Assembly: GCA_030523775.1 (NCBI GenBank) | Contig: JAUNHW010000018.1 | Location: forward strand, 1-47,240 | DNA length: 47,240 nt | Origin: Akkermansia sp. | GTDB lineage: Bacteria; Verrucomicrobiota; Verrucomicrobiia; Verrucomicrobiales; Akkermansiaceae | Direction of reading: 5' to 3' | In this document: piece after piece, positions 7,601 to 15,946 of the stretch | Numbering within the stretch: position 1 is the stretch's first letter | Layout of the letters: the number at the start of each line of letters is the position of its first letter | Notes under the pieces: model-generated | The model's input: only the letters and a program-made list of their open reading frames with translations | Databases searched by the model: none | What the model was told of the DNA's origin: nothing | Made by a program: the position numbers and the translations under genes

Positions 7601-10097
7601 CGATGCCGCTCATCCACTTGGGTGCGTTATTCTGCTTGGCCCGCTGCTCGTACCGCTCTGCGAAATCGAAGACGAAGTCACGGAAGGCGCGGGCGGTGGT
7701 TCTTCCCTGCGCGCATTCCATCACGGTGTTGCAGAGGTCAGCCACCAGGGAGCGGCGTTCCTCCTCGGTGGCCTTGCGCGCTGCTTTGAGACTGGGGTAT
7801 CTTTTCACCAGCCCGTCCAGCGAGTGGCTGTTGAGCAGGTAACGGTAGGAGAGGTCCACGATTTCCGCGGCGCGGTCCCGCATGAGCGCGGCGGTTTCCT
7901 CCGGTGCGTTGGGGGCGTACAGGCCGTTGCGGCGCATGCGCCGGGGCACGGCGTCCTCCTCTTGGGAGAGCTCGCGGAAGTAGAAGAGGTTGCGCAGGGA
8001 GTCCGCCTCCGCGGCATCCGCGGGCGCGGGCTCGCCGGGTTGCGCGAGCACCGCCTCCGGCTTGAAATGGGCGTTCTGCCACCAGTGGTCCATGAGCTGC
8101 AGCATTTCCGCCCGCATGCCGGGGCCGTAGAGTGTTTTGCCCGGGGCCACGTTCTCGTGCGCCTCCTGCATCTTGGCGGGGTCCGTGGTGTCCAGAGGTT
8201 CCGCCTTGGGGCGCACGGATGCGGTTTCCGAGGGCAGGTCCAGGAAGTCGCGCACCACGTCCTCCTTGCTGAATCCGCGGTAATAATCCGTGTTGAGCAG
8301 ACGCATGGCGCGCATGATTTCCGGGAAGAAGCCAGGTGCGCTCCAGCGCGTGCTGGTGGAAAGATAGGTGTGCAGCAGGGAATCCCGCTCGCGCACGCTG
8401 GGTGCGTTTTCCAGCCGCGCCAACTGGGCATCGTTGAGCCCCCACTGCTCGCGCAGCACCAGGCCGTCCCCCAGCACCAGGCGCGGCGAGCGGAAGTGCC
8501 GCAGGGCCACGCGGCCGGATGCCAGCAGGATGTAGGGCAGGGTGGCGGCGGCCTCCCGCATGTTGGTCTCAATGTCCGCCAGGTTGTCGCCGAAGGCTTG
8601 CCAATCGATGTTGGATGCGGTGCCCTCCACGCGCGCGGCGAGTTCGTGCACGCCCAGATCCGCGGCTTGTGCGGCCTTGCCCGCCAGCAGAAGCTTGGCG
8701 CTCTCCGCGCTCACGTCTCCCAGCCCGCGCAGGCCCGCCCACAGGTAGCCGCTGCCGCCGCGTGCGCGCACAAAGCGGTCCAGCGTGCGGGAAAGCGCGT
8801 TTGCGCCCAGCTTGCCCATGCCCATGTAGATGCCCGCCTGCAGGGAGCCGCCAATGAGGCCCGCGGCGGTTTGCAGCTCCTGGCTGCCCTTGGGGTTGCG
8901 GCGGCGCGCCTCTGCAATGGATTCTCCCACGCCGGCTCCGGTGAGCAGGCCGAACCCGCAGCCGCCGCAGAAGGCGAGCCCCGCCTGCGGCAGCGCGGCG
9001 GCGGCATCCAGCGCCATCTGCCCGGCAAGCCCGCTGTCCGCGGGCGGTTCCACGGGGTAGAGCTCATCCTGCACCACGTGGCGCATTTCTTCCAGCACCT
9101 GCAAACGCTTGTCCAGATGCTCCGCGCCTTCGTGCAGGGATTCCAGCCCCAGCCCGCGCGCCAGCGAGTGCCCGGTGGCGGCGGCCACGTTTCCGGCTGC
9201 CTGCACGAGGCCGAATTCCATGTTCACGCCGGAGCGGATGAAGCTTTGCCACGCGCTGCGGGTGAGCCCGTGCGGCTTGTTGGGCGGCAGTTGGGCGGCA
9301 GCCAGGCGGTACACGCGGGCGCGCTCCGGTTGTTCCAGCGCGGAGAGCGAGCCGAGCGCGCGCACCAGTTCCGGGATGTCGCACCAGGTTTTCAACTGTT
9401 CTGGGCCTCCCTCTCCCGCAGCTTGCACGGCCTCCAGCGCTTTCACCACATCCGGCAGCATGGGGGAGAGACGCTCGCGCTCGCGTTCGCCCTCGCGCCG
9501 CCCCTCTTCGCGCAGCCCGGAAGTATCGGCGGTATCGGCATCCGTTTCGTCCGCGGGCTTGCCGTCCAGCCCGTTCAGGTAGCCCTCCCGGTAGGCGCGT
9601 TGCGCGGTTTCCTGCTGCCTGGCGGTTGCGCGGCGGTCGGATAGCGCCTCGAACACTTCGTGTTCATCGCTGCCCACATCCATGGCATCCGCCAGGTTGT
9701 CGCGTATGTTTCGCCAGGCGGTGCGCACCTTTTCACGGCAGATGCCTAGGTGGTCTGCCGCCCAGGAGCGGTTGACGGTGGTGAGCAGTTCGTACTCCTG
9801 CTGCTCCTGCGGGCGCGAGGTGTCGTCCGCTCCCGCACGGGTGCGGATGTCGTCCGGTATGGCAGCGGGGTCGCCGGTGAGGATGCGGTCCCAGTGCTGC
9901 ACCTTCTCGCGGTCGATGCGCGGTTTGGCGCGTTCCATCTCCCGCACGGCGTTTTCATCTGGCAGCGGGGCGGCGGTGGTGGGAATGTATTCTTCCGCGG
10001 GAGTTTCCTGCGGCTGCTGCGGTGCGGTTTCCTGCAAGGCGGGTTGCCGTTCTTGCGTTCCGCCGGTGGTTTCCTTTGCGTTTGTTTCGTCAATCAT
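4665..10097 (-). CDS. Giant phage-like protein of unknown function (1810 aa)
   Basis: The product is very long and mostly hydrophilic. A Pro/Glu/Thr-rich N-terminus (about residues 1-60) precedes helical charged segments. Between roughly 350 and 530 there is a Gly/Ala-rich hydrophobic stretch (AAALPQAGLAFCGGCGFGLL) resembling membrane-active or ejection-protein regions. The rest, to about 1800, is helical with many Arg/Glu and Trp residues, ending in a Lys/Glu-rich tail. It lies between a 408-residue helical gene and a terminase, all one operon (14-base gap upstream, 1-base overlap downstream). Size, hydrophobic centre and neighbours suggest an internal virion or DNA-ejection type protein, or a large polyvalent phage protein. 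This is inference, because I recognise no catalytic motif. Confidence 0.7.
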   Translation of the reverse strand: MIDETNAKETTGGTQERQPALQETAPQQPQETPAEEYIPTTAAPLPDENAVREMERAKPRIDREKVQHWDRILTGDPAAIPDDIRTRAGADDTSRPQEQQEYELLTTVNRSWAADHLGICREKVRTAWRNIRDNLADAMDVGSDEHEVFEALSDRRATARQQETAQRAYREGYLNGLDGKPADETDADTADTSGLREEGRREGERERERLSPMLPDVVKALEAVQAAGEGGPEQLKTWCDIPELVRALGSLSALEQPERARVYRLAAAQLPPNKPHGLTRSAWQSFIRSGVNMEFGLVQAAGNVAAATGHSLARGLGLESLHEGAEHLDKRLQVLEEMRHVVQDELYPVEPPADSGLAGQMALDAAAALPQAGLAFCGGCGFGLLTGAGVGESIAEARRRNPKGSQELQTAAGLIGGSLQAGIYMGMGKLGANALSRTLDRFVRARGGSGYLWAGLRGLGDVSAESAKLLLAGKAAQAADLGVHELAARVEGTASNIDWQAFGDNLADIETNMREAAATLPYILLASGRVALRHFRSPRLVLGDGLVLREQWGLNDAQLARLENAPSVRERDSLLHTYLSTSTRWSAPGFFPEIMRAMRLLNTDYYRGFSKEDVVRDFLDLPSETASVRPKAEPLDTTDPAKMQEAHENVAPGKTLYGPGMRAEMLQLMDHWWQNAHFKPEAVLAQPGEPAPADAAEADSLRNLFYFRELSQEEDAVPRRMRRNGLYAPNAPEETAALMRDRAAEIVDLSYRYLLNSHSLDGLVKRYPSLKAARKATEEERRSLVADLCNTVMECAQGRTTARAFRDFVFDFAERYEQRAKQNNAPKWMSGIDHVRHHWMQPEDYRHGSIGYATPEPERQMLGIGLGLRSCAKTLYLLLPHTDDFQTAISRGCTVPQAYALMLRRELGEHLPEDWQGDLLGGIAEDSQPNPQNQEFYNLYEHMTGYGLSSATGKDGVQYWRIRRPDGRFTRWHEKPFQAVNDLVSNARLNFLPTGEDTVHLLLHGVRDALGDVPALVKNDKKSFTGFDQVCSVALEELGRRWMESASLYPAGLDVARVRHRLRGAGETDGISPLAAGTDAYGNTQIDRWSMATPLALAQARIGNYWRRMLGSRLVTPQQAVDFLVEQRVMLPNERDRILALAKEDPFGQYHIPRRRIDNSRMNNALADALTNYSTAYMLARMDSMPLPQSMRTWMALIPFCEPESIRTRPESEGGSRLRAAIGKGGVELIRWANRRTAAKVKGMLPVIEMVENATLKPFDSPQMNRMLEMVRESIHPTERQRLEQAWCHRFGGDAAFRSTSQEYRNLLEHPAEAWDTVLPETKWELAHAVYHPGEPAGNRGNSVQAVLEHPDVVQLQRDLQQLDAVLRDFPELRGYALNPEHPDQVDHLQLHAEPADVQEPLLRRNKLHELGPVHADYTVERNTGLPEEWRADARVLPALQTLTRLRAAAGNRAYADQHGIWWKHRLYGGANGNRPEGITRTWRAEAPFDDALSFLEDYDGSDTSPMCAHLLKPLHAPLLPELMQPITLYCNPAQPDNIYRLMPGELEAANPRARTPYIIHTYRGAPTVHGKLAYAAEQADDAYQPLDGFSAARRREFGSNRQDVLHDRLLLDLVLDLLGRAESVESLEAGRMGSPTNRELLMRLGVDTRFCASMSSLVPSEMTRGQGCAAAIVRGLMGMEFSQDPAPYAADLVELAKEIDGDVSLRHDLIDALQTTSGRYGEHRVVHRPRRKSPRRRRGRIPTREEAENSLKHEEIMERLLGGMMGNYNFMNIPSLHKEPTREEITAERARKWAVKHGLEKEEEEDDTQ

Positions 10098-10111
10098 GAT
10101 GGTTCAAGAGT

Positions 10112-11338
10112 TCAAGCTTGGTGGCAGACCCATTTTCCGCCCTCGCTCCCGCGTTCCGCGAGCCAGGCGGAGAGGGCCTTTTCATTGCCGGCGGCCAGCA
10201 GGCTGTGCGCGTTTTGCTGCAGCTCCGCCAGGCGACGGCACGCGGGGGCGTCTCCCGGTGTGCCGAAGTTGCCCGCGCGGTACATGCTCCACAGGCGGCG
10301 GCTGAGCTGTTGGCGTTCCTCCGCGGGCAGGGATTGCGTCTCCTGCATCTGCCGCAGCAGCTCCCGCCGCTCTTCCATGGGGTGCGGCGCGGTGCAGATG
10401 TCCAGCCGCAGGGCGGCGGCGTTTTCCACCGGGGTTTCATCCATGCGGCGCATCCATTGGCAGCGCTGTTCCGGTGTCATGCGGCGTTGCGGTTGTGCGG
10501 CGGCGTTTGCCTGCTCATCGCTGATTACGCCGGCCTCATGCGCCTCCAGCACCCATTCCGGCAGGGGCTCGCGGTTGTTCAAGATGTCGTTCGACATCTG
10601 TTCCGCCGCTTCCGTTTCCTGCATGTCGCGGGTGTCGCGCGCGTCCTGCTCCAGGCTGCTGCGGTCCTCTGCGCGGCGTGGCAGGGCGGCGTTTGGCCCC
10701 TTCATCTCCGCGAGCGCGTGCATGGGCTCGCTCTGCAGGCGTTGGCGCCATTGGGAAAGTTCCGCGCCGCTCTGCGTGCGCTCTCGCGCCTCCTCCATTC
10801 CGCTATCCGGCACAAAGACGCCGCGACCGCGCTCCAGCCAGAGGGCTGCCTGCTCCGCATCGCCGTTCTGCACGGCATCATCCAGTTGTTGCTGCCATTG
10901 TTGGCGGGCGGTGGAGATGCGCTCCAACTCTGTATCACGCCGCTGTTCCAGGGAGGCCGCCGCCGTGTAGGCTGCGGCCAGGCTTCGTGCGGCCTCGCGG
11001 GATTCGTACGGCACTTCCCGCAGGGCATCCTGCACCAGGGGTGCGCATGCCGCGTTCCAGGCATAGTCCCAGTCTTTCACATTGCCGCGTTCGCGCAGCT
11101 CCTCGCCCGCTTCCGCCACTGCATCTTGCAGGCGGCCGTAGAAGCCGGCCAGGTCTCCGGCGGTGGACACCTGCTCGCGCGCCTGCTCCATTTCCGCCAC
11201 GCCTTTTCCAGCGGCGGCAATGCCGCGCCCGAGCTGTTCAAAGCTGTCGCCCCACCAGCGGTTGATGCCGTATGTGGGCACCTGCACTCCTTTGGAGGGG
11301 TAGGGAACCATACCCCATTCCTTCATGTTGATTGCCAT
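10112..11338 (-). CDS. Phage-like helical protein of unknown function
   Basis: The 408-residue product starts MAINMKEWGMVPYPSKG and continues VPTYGINRWWGDSFEQLGRGIAAAGKGVAEME. After this short ordered N-terminus it is almost entirely charged, glutamine-rich helix (probable coiled coils) with no membrane segment or signal. It is the first gene of the block that continues into the 1810-residue protein and the terminase. The start at 11338 fits a promoter 7 bases upstream, and ATG 11326 is the alternative. Function is unknown; a structural or virion-internal role is inferred only from the terminase neighbour. Confidence 0.65.
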   Translation of the reverse strand: MAINMKEWGMVPYPSKGVQVPTYGINRWWGDSFEQLGRGIAAAGKGVAEMEQAREQVSTAGDLAGFYGRLQDAVAEAGEELRERGNVKDWDYAWNAACAPLVQDALREVPYESREAARSLAAAYTAAASLEQRRDTELERISTARQQWQQQLDDAVQNGDAEQAALWLERGRGVFVPDSGMEEARERTQSGAELSQWRQRLQSEPMHALAEMKGPNAALPRRAEDRSSLEQDARDTRDMQETEAAEQMSNDILNNREPLPEWVLEAHEAGVISDEQANAAAQPQRRMTPEQRCQWMRRMDETPVENAAALRLDICTAPHPMEERRELLRQMQETQSLPAEERQQLSRRLWSMYRAGNFGTPGDAPACRRLAELQQNAHSLLAAGNEKALSAWLAERGSEGGKWVCHQA

Positions 11339-11345
11339 GGGAGCA

Positions 11346-11374
11346 AGCATGCCAGCGCGTGCGGCGGCTTGCAA
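11346..11374 (-). promoter_or_regulatory. Promoter of the phage-like block, leaderless geometry
   Basis: TTGCAA (11374-11369), a 17-base spacer and CATGCT (11351-11346) lie 7 bases before ATG 11338. The -10 is imperfect (C instead of T at its first position). Confidence 0.4.
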
Positions 11375-11443
11375 CGCGCTCGCGCTCCCCCGAAGCTCCG
11401 TTCCGCAGCGGCATGGTGCCGCGGGTCTGCAAAAAAACGTCCG

Positions 11444-12037
11444 CTACCGGGGCGTGCCGGGAGGGCAGGGGAATTTGGTGAAAGACGCCCCGCTTTCCCA
11501 TATGCGGGCCAGGCGCAGCACCGCCTCGTCCAGCTCCGCGCGGCGTGATTGGATGTCGGCGGATGTCCACCAGGCCAGGTCGTCGGATTCGTCGGAGATG
11601 GCGCAGTTCTCATGCGGGGCTTGCATGAGGAAGCGGATGTCGTAGTGGAAGTGCGCGGGCTCGCCCTTGGCCGGGCGCGCGGGAATGGGGTGGATGTCCA
11701 CATCCATGATTTCCGGGCAGAGTATGCGTATGCCCCCTATGCCGCTTTCCTCCGTGGCCTCCCGCAGGGCCACGCGCAGTACGTCCGCGTCACCGTCTGC
11801 ATGGCCGCCCAGCTGCATCCAGCGTTTCAGGTTGCGGTGCAGGGTGAGCAGGGCCTTGTCTCCCGCAGGGTTGAGCAGCCAGGCGGACCCGGTGATATGC
11901 CCCTGCAGGCAGCTGCGGCAGAAGCAATCCGGGGTGGAGGCGACAAACGCCAGCACGCGTTGCGCCACCTCCCGCCGCTCCGGGTGCGCGGCGGCATACC
12001 GTTCAAGCATCCCGCTGAGGCTTTTCCTATGTGGCAT
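11444..12037 (-). CDS. Nudix hydrolase
   Basis: The 197-residue Nudix enzyme would hydrolyse a nucleoside diphosphate-linked substrate in the cytoplasm; its specificity cannot be read. The Nudix box is GGHADGDADVLRVALREATEESGI. The metal-binding REATEE core is intact, but the Glu normally found six residues after the first Gly is Ala, as I recall from a subset with GGHADGD boxes. The N-terminal part has Cys residues (CFCRSCLQG). It starts 8 bases after the stop of the PAS/PP2C gene on the same strand, so the two are probably co-transcribed. Confidence 0.85.
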   Translation of the reverse strand: MPHRKSLSGMLERYAAAHPERREVAQRVLAFVASTPDCFCRSCLQGHITGSAWLLNPAGDKALLTLHRNLKRWMQLGGHADGDADVLRVALREATEESGIGGIRILCPEIMDVDIHPIPARPAKGEPAHFHYDIRFLMQAPHENCAISDESDDLAWWTSADIQSRRAELDEAVLRLARIWESGASFTKFPCPPGTPR

Positions 12038-12045
12038 GGCGGCGC

Positions 12046-13683
12046 TTACTCTTCCGTGAACTCCATGCCGAGCAGGCAGATGTCGTCATCCTGTTCAGTG
12101 GTGCCGGTGAACCGGTGCATGGCGGCCAGGGCGGTTTCCAGCACGGCCTGAATGTTCTGCGGCTTGCCTGCGGCCAGGGCATCCATGATGCGCGGGGCTC
12201 CCAGCTCGTCCCCGGCTGCGTTGTGCGCCTCCGTGATACCATCCGTGTAGAGCATGAGCTTCATGCCGGGCTCCAGGCGTATTTCGCTCTCGCGGAACAT
12301 GGCGTTCTCAATGAGCCCCAGGGCGGGGGAGCGCGGGATGGGCGGCAGGTACGCCCGCCCATCCGGCTTCAGGATGATGGGGGCGGGGTGCCCCGCGCCG
12401 GAGAGTGTGAGGCGCTTCTTGTCCAAATCCAGGTACACGTAGCACGCGGTGGCGAACATGGTGATGTTCGCCTGCGTGAAGATGCGCGACATCTGGCGGT
12501 TGAGCGAGGAGAGCAGCAACCCCGGCGTGTCCGCCAGGTTGGACACCTGTTCCATGAGCCCGCGCAGCATGGAGGCGATGAGCGCGGCGCGCACGCCGTG
12601 CCCCATCACATCACAGATGATCATGCCCAGGCCGGAGCTGCCCACGGGGAACACCTCGAAACAGTCTCCCGCCACGCCGGTGGAGGGCATGTACACCTGG
12701 TGGAAGTGTGCGCGGCGCACGGTGCCGCCGGGCAGGGTCCAGCGGCGGTCCGGTATGCTCACGGGCTGCAGGGCCTGCTGCACCTCGCGCGCCAGGCCTA
12801 TCTCCTTTTCCAGCGCGCGGTTGCGCTCGTCCAGCTGGGTGGCGATGCGGCGGTAGCGGTGCTGGGCCTCGATGAGTTCCGTGACATCCGACGAGATGCC
12901 CACGATGCCTTTCACGGAGCCGTCCGACGCGTACCAGGGGAATTTGGAGATGCGGGTCCAGGTGGAGTGGCCCTCCTTCCACGGCTCGTGGTGGATGCGG
13001 TTGGTGATGGGCTTGCCTGTGGCCATGATTTCCTGCTCCTCGCGGCGCGCCACGGAGCTCATTTCCGCATCGAAGAAATTCTCGTCGCGGCTGCCGATGA
13101 TATCGGAGGGCGTGCGCACCTGCATCTTGCGCGCGGTGGCCTCGTTCGCCACCACAAAGCGGGATTCCCGGTTCTTGAAGTAGATGCTGTCCGGCAGGTA
13201 GTTGATGAGCGTGCGGAAGAGGTCGCGGTCCTCCATGGCGTGCATGTCTGCCATCTTGCGGCGGGTGATATCCACCCACACGCCCACCAGGCGCACGGGC
13301 TTGTGGTGCTCGTCCTGCTCCAGCAGGCCGTTCACGCGAATCCAGCGCCAGCCGCGGGAACGCAGGTTGAGCAGGCGCACCTCCACGCGCAGCGGCGCGG
13401 TGCCGGGGCTGCTCAGGAAACGCTGCACCGCGTTTTGGAAGAACTGGCGGTCCTCCGCGTGGATGGTGCGCTCCACCTCCGTGAAGATGTTGGGTGCCCA
13501 CTCGCGCAGCGGCAGCCCCAGCATGCGCATGCACTGCTCCGTGTAGTAGATGCGGTCTTCCGCTATTTCCCAGCAGTACGCACCCTCCTCTGCCGCGCGC
13601 AGGGCCTTGCGCACCATCTCCCACTTGAACACGCCGTGCACGGTCTTTCCGTGCCCGGGTACACTGCCGCTTTCATTGCTCAT
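12046..13683 (-). CDS. PAS-PAS-PP2C (SpoIIE/RsbU-type) serine phosphatase
   Basis: This cytoplasmic sensor phosphatase likely acts on an anti-sigma-factor antagonist in a partner-switching stress or signalling pathway. The 545-residue chain holds a first PAS with PAC-like end (GWRWIRVNGLLEQDEHHKPVRL, ending GVWVDITRRK), a second PAS (NYLPDSIYFKNRESRFVVAN, ending GISSDVTELIEA), a coiled-coil linker, then a SpoIIE domain with conserved acidic sites GVAGDCFEVF, CDVMGHGVRAAL, LYTDGITEA and DDDICLL. There is no membrane segment. The start at 13683 (MSNESGS) is preferred because a TTAAAT -10 box overlaps the earlier in-frame ATG at 13692. No antagonist or anti-sigma gene is adjacent. Confidence 0.9.
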   Translation of the reverse strand: MSNESGSVPGHGKTVHGVFKWEMVRKALRAAEEGAYCWEIAEDRIYYTEQCMRMLGLPLREWAPNIFTEVERTIHAEDRQFFQNAVQRFLSSPGTAPLRVEVRLLNLRSRGWRWIRVNGLLEQDEHHKPVRLVGVWVDITRRKMADMHAMEDRDLFRTLINYLPDSIYFKNRESRFVVANEATARKMQVRTPSDIIGSRDENFFDAEMSSVARREEQEIMATGKPITNRIHHEPWKEGHSTWTRISKFPWYASDGSVKGIVGISSDVTELIEAQHRYRRIATQLDERNRALEKEIGLAREVQQALQPVSIPDRRWTLPGGTVRRAHFHQVYMPSTGVAGDCFEVFPVGSSGLGMIICDVMGHGVRAALIASMLRGLMEQVSNLADTPGLLLSSLNRQMSRIFTQANITMFATACYVYLDLDKKRLTLSGAGHPAPIILKPDGRAYLPPIPRSPALGLIENAMFRESEIRLEPGMKLMLYTDGITEAHNAAGDELGAPRIMDALAAGKPQNIQAVLETALAAMHRFTGTTEQDDDICLLGMEFTEE

Positions 13684-13690
13684 TCCCTCC

Positions 13691-13719
13691 ATTTAACCAC
13701 GCCACCCGCCTTTTTTCAA
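13691..13719 (-). promoter_or_regulatory. Promoter of the PAS/PP2C-Nudix operon, leaderless geometry
   Basis: TTGAAA (13719-13714), a 17-base spacer, TTAAAT (13696-13691), then 7 bases (GGAGGGA) to ATG 13683. The purine run resembles an SD but sits too close to the start to work as one. Confidence 0.55.
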
Positions 13720-13753
13720 GGGGTAAAATGAAAAAACGCGGGATGGGGTATGG

Positions 13754-14632
13754 CTAGTTTCCAAACGAGTCCGCGCTCTTGGTGTCGTACCGGTCGTTTT
13801 CCGTCTCCGGTCCCTTGGTATCGGGGCCGTCCGCTTCATAGCTGTTGATGATGGCACTCTTGGCGCTGCCGAGCTGTTTCATGGAAGAGTCGATGTTGGT
13901 GGTGAGCTCCTGGCTGAAGGCGATGAGTTGGGGGAGGGCTGTTTTGTATTGGGCAATGCGCTGCTGGCTGTTGGCAATGGTGTTGCGATCCATGGAGGAG
14001 AGGGTGATATCCTTCATGGGGCGCACCTCGATGTAGTGGCCGAAGATGTCGTGTGTATTGCGGTTGTAGTTCCTGCGGGCGGCTTCCAAATCGCGCTCGT
14101 AGCGTTTCCGCTCCCTTTCGCGGCGTTTGCGGAGGTTTGTGTCGATGCGCGCCATTTTGCGCCTCATGTTGCTGATTTCCTTGCGGGAACGCTCAATTTT
14201 GGCATCCACGGTGCGTTTGGTCTTGATGAGAAGTTCCACGTCAGCGCGCAGTTCCTCCGGTGTTTTCTGATCCTTGGATGCATCCGGGGTGTTCCCGTCC
14301 CGGGTGTCGGGGGAGGGCTTGTCCGTTGCGGCGGCATCTCCACCGGTGGCTTCCAGGGAATCTCCCTCCACTTCCAAAGAGTCGCCCTCCACATCTGCGG
14401 AATCGTCTTCCGCTTCCAGGGAATCGCCTTCCTCCTCAGATTCATCTGCCTCTTCATCGGTTTCCTCTTCCGGCTCCGGGGCTTCCTTCACCTGTTTTGC
14501 AAGGGAGTCTCCGAGTTGTTCCTCCAGCTCGCTTGCGGGAAGGTCGCGGGCGGTGGCGGCCGTCACGGGGCAAGCGGCGGCGGCCAGAATCAGAAGTGCA
14601 ATTGCCGGGGTAAGTTTGGGTGTTGGTTCCAT
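13754..14632 (-). CDS. Exported acidic coiled-coil hypothetical protein
   Basis: The 292-residue product begins with a signal-like segment (LTPAIALLILAAAACPVTAATA). Residues about 45-110 are an extremely acidic low-complexity region with repeated EGDSLE/GDSLEA units. Residues about 120-200 are a strongly charged coiled coil rich in Arg/Lys/Glu (KRRERERKRYERD), and a helical C-terminus follows. This looks like a periplasmic spacer or adhesion-type protein; I recognise no family. It lies directly downstream of the rpsD terminator on the same strand and probably has its own promoter (a weak TATCAT lies 9 bases before the ATG). Confidence 0.65.
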   Translation of the reverse strand: MEPTPKLTPAIALLILAAAACPVTAATARDLPASELEEQLGDSLAKQVKEAPEPEEETDEEADESEEEGDSLEAEDDSADVEGDSLEVEGDSLEATGGDAAATDKPSPDTRDGNTPDASKDQKTPEELRADVELLIKTKRTVDAKIERSRKEISNMRRKMARIDTNLRKRRERERKRYERDLEAARRNYNRNTHDIFGHYIEVRPMKDITLSSMDRNTIANSQQRIAQYKTALPQLIAFSQELTTNIDSSMKQLGSAKSAIINSYEADGPDTKGPETENDRYDTKSADSFGN

Positions 14633-14671
14633 AGTGCGGCCATGATATACGGTTTTCGCGCTGAAGGAAAG

Positions 14672-14705
14672 AAAAAAAAGCCGCCCTGCACGGGGCAGGG
14701 CGGCT
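14672..14705 (-). terminator. Rho-independent terminator after rpsD
   Basis: An 11-bp perfect stem (AGCCGCCCTGC pairing with GCAGGGCGGCT) with a 5-base loop is followed on the minus strand by eight T residues. This closes the rpsM-rpsK-rpsD transcript before any rpoA or rplQ. Confidence 0.9.
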
Positions 14706-14732
14706 TGGAAAGCGGTGTTGCTCCCCCGCGGG

Positions 14733-15344
14733 TTAGCGGGAGTACAATTCCACGATGAGCTGCACGTTCACAATGGGGGCAATCTCCTCCACCGTGGGAA
14801 TGCGGCTCACCTTGGCGGAGAGCTTGGTGGTGTCAATCTCCAGCCACTCCGGGGTGGTGGCGTTGGCCGCCAGCTCCACAAAGCGGTTCGCGAGTGCCTG
14901 GGAACGCGCCTTCGCGGCTATCGTCACCACATCGCCGGGCTTGCAGCTGTACGACGGGATGTTCACCTTCTTGCCGTTCACCGTCACGTGGCCGTGGGAC
15001 ACCATCTGGCGGGCCGCGGCGCGGGTGTTGGCAAAGTTCAGGCGGTAGATGATGTTGTCCAGGCGGGTCTCCAGCAGCTGCAGCAGAATGTCACCCGTCA
15101 CCCCGCGGCGGCGGCTGGCTTCCTGGTAGTAGCGGCGGAACTGGCCTTCAAGCACGCCGTACATGAAGCGCAGCTTCTGCTTTTCGGCAAGCATCAAGCC
15201 GTAATCCGACTTCTTCTTGCGGCCTGCGCGGGCACCGTGCTGTCCCGGGGGGAAGGGGCGGCGGGCGAATGCCTTGCTGGCGCCGAAGAGCTCCACGCCG
15301 AAACGGCGGCTGATTTTAGCGGTAGGTCCTGTATATCGAGCCAT
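14733..15344 (-). CDS. rpsD: 30S ribosomal protein S4
   Basis: Primary 16S rRNA-binding protein that nucleates 30S assembly. Length 203 residues, as usual. It starts MARYTGPTAKISRRFG, and has the S4 RNA-binding region with GRRKKSDYGLMLAEKQKLR, RLDNIIYRLNFA and the S4 domain HGHVTVNGKKVNIPSY. No SD is visible before the ATG (AAAGACAAATATT). It is last in the three-gene operon, 34 bases after rpsK, and a strong terminator follows. The bacterial neighbour rpoA is absent. Confidence 0.98.
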   Translation of the reverse strand: MARYTGPTAKISRRFGVELFGASKAFARRPFPPGQHGARAGRKKKSDYGLMLAEKQKLRFMYGVLEGQFRRYYQEASRRRGVTGDILLQLLETRLDNIIYRLNFANTRAAARQMVSHGHVTVNGKKVNIPSYSCKPGDVVTIAAKARSQALANRFVELAANATTPEWLEIDTTKLSAKVSRIPTVEEIAPIVNVQLIVELYSR

Positions 15345-15378
15345 AATATTTGTCTTTCTAAGTTAGGCGTTTCTATGC

Positions 15379-15924
15379 TTACGGACGGCGGGTCTTGGGA
15401 GGACGGCAGCCGTTGTGCGGGATGGGGGTCACATCGGAAATCATGGTGATTTCCAGCCCCATGGTCTGCACGGCACGCACGGCGGATTCACGGCCGGAGC
15501 CCGGCCCCTTCACGCGCACCTCCACTTCGCGGAGGCCGTGGCCCATGGCCTGGCGGCAGGCATCCTGGCACACCACCTGGCCGGCGTATGCGGTGCTCTT
15601 GCGGCTGCCCTTGAAGTTGAGCTTGCCGGCGGAGGACCAGCCGATGACGTTGCCCTTGAGGTCGGTCACGCTCACCACCGTGTTGTTGAAGGTGGAGGAG
15701 ATGTGCACGATGCCCACCTGGACGTTCTTGCTGCCCTTGGCCTTGAGGATTTTCACCTTGTCCTCGTCGTCGGCAAGGCCGAGCTCGGCAAAGATGTCGC
15801 GGCGGCCCTCCGGCTTCTTCTGCTCGGTGGCCGGGGCCTCTGCGGCGGGGGCGGCGGTTTCTGCGGGAGCCTCCACGGGAGCGGCGGCTTCCTTCACTTC
15901 TTCCTTGATGGTTTCTTCAGCCAT
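15379..15924 (-). CDS. rpsK: 30S ribosomal protein S11 with N-terminal extension
   Basis: S11 sits on the 30S platform by the mRNA exit. The conserved body ([59 protein letters not shown]) occupies roughly residues 66-181. Ahead of it is an extra N-terminal region of about 55 residues, Ala/Glu/Pro-rich ([20 protein letters not shown]), then [22 protein letters not shown]. Typical bacterial S11 is about 130 residues, so this one is clearly extended. The start ATG 15924 lies 22 bases after the rpsM stop, and no in-frame ATG between it and the core offers a shorter start. Confidence 0.95.
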   Translation of the reverse strand: MAEETIKEEVKEAAAPVEAPAETAAPAAEAPATEQKKPEGRRDIFAELGLADDEDKVKILKAKGSKNVQVGIVHISSTFNNTVVSVTDLKGNVIGWSSAGKLNFKGSRKSTAYAGQVVCQDACRQAMGHGLREVEVRVKGPGSGRESAVRAVQTMGLEITMISDVTPIPHNGCRPPKTRRP

Positions 15925-15946
15925 TTTCAGATATAGGTGTTAGGGG

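Noticed and set aside
6231..9644. Open frame of 1137 codons on the plus strand
   Set aside because: It lies antisense to the 1810-residue gene in high-GC DNA, is Ala/Val/His/Arg/Gly-rich without family motifs, and has no promoter. It is a shadow frame.
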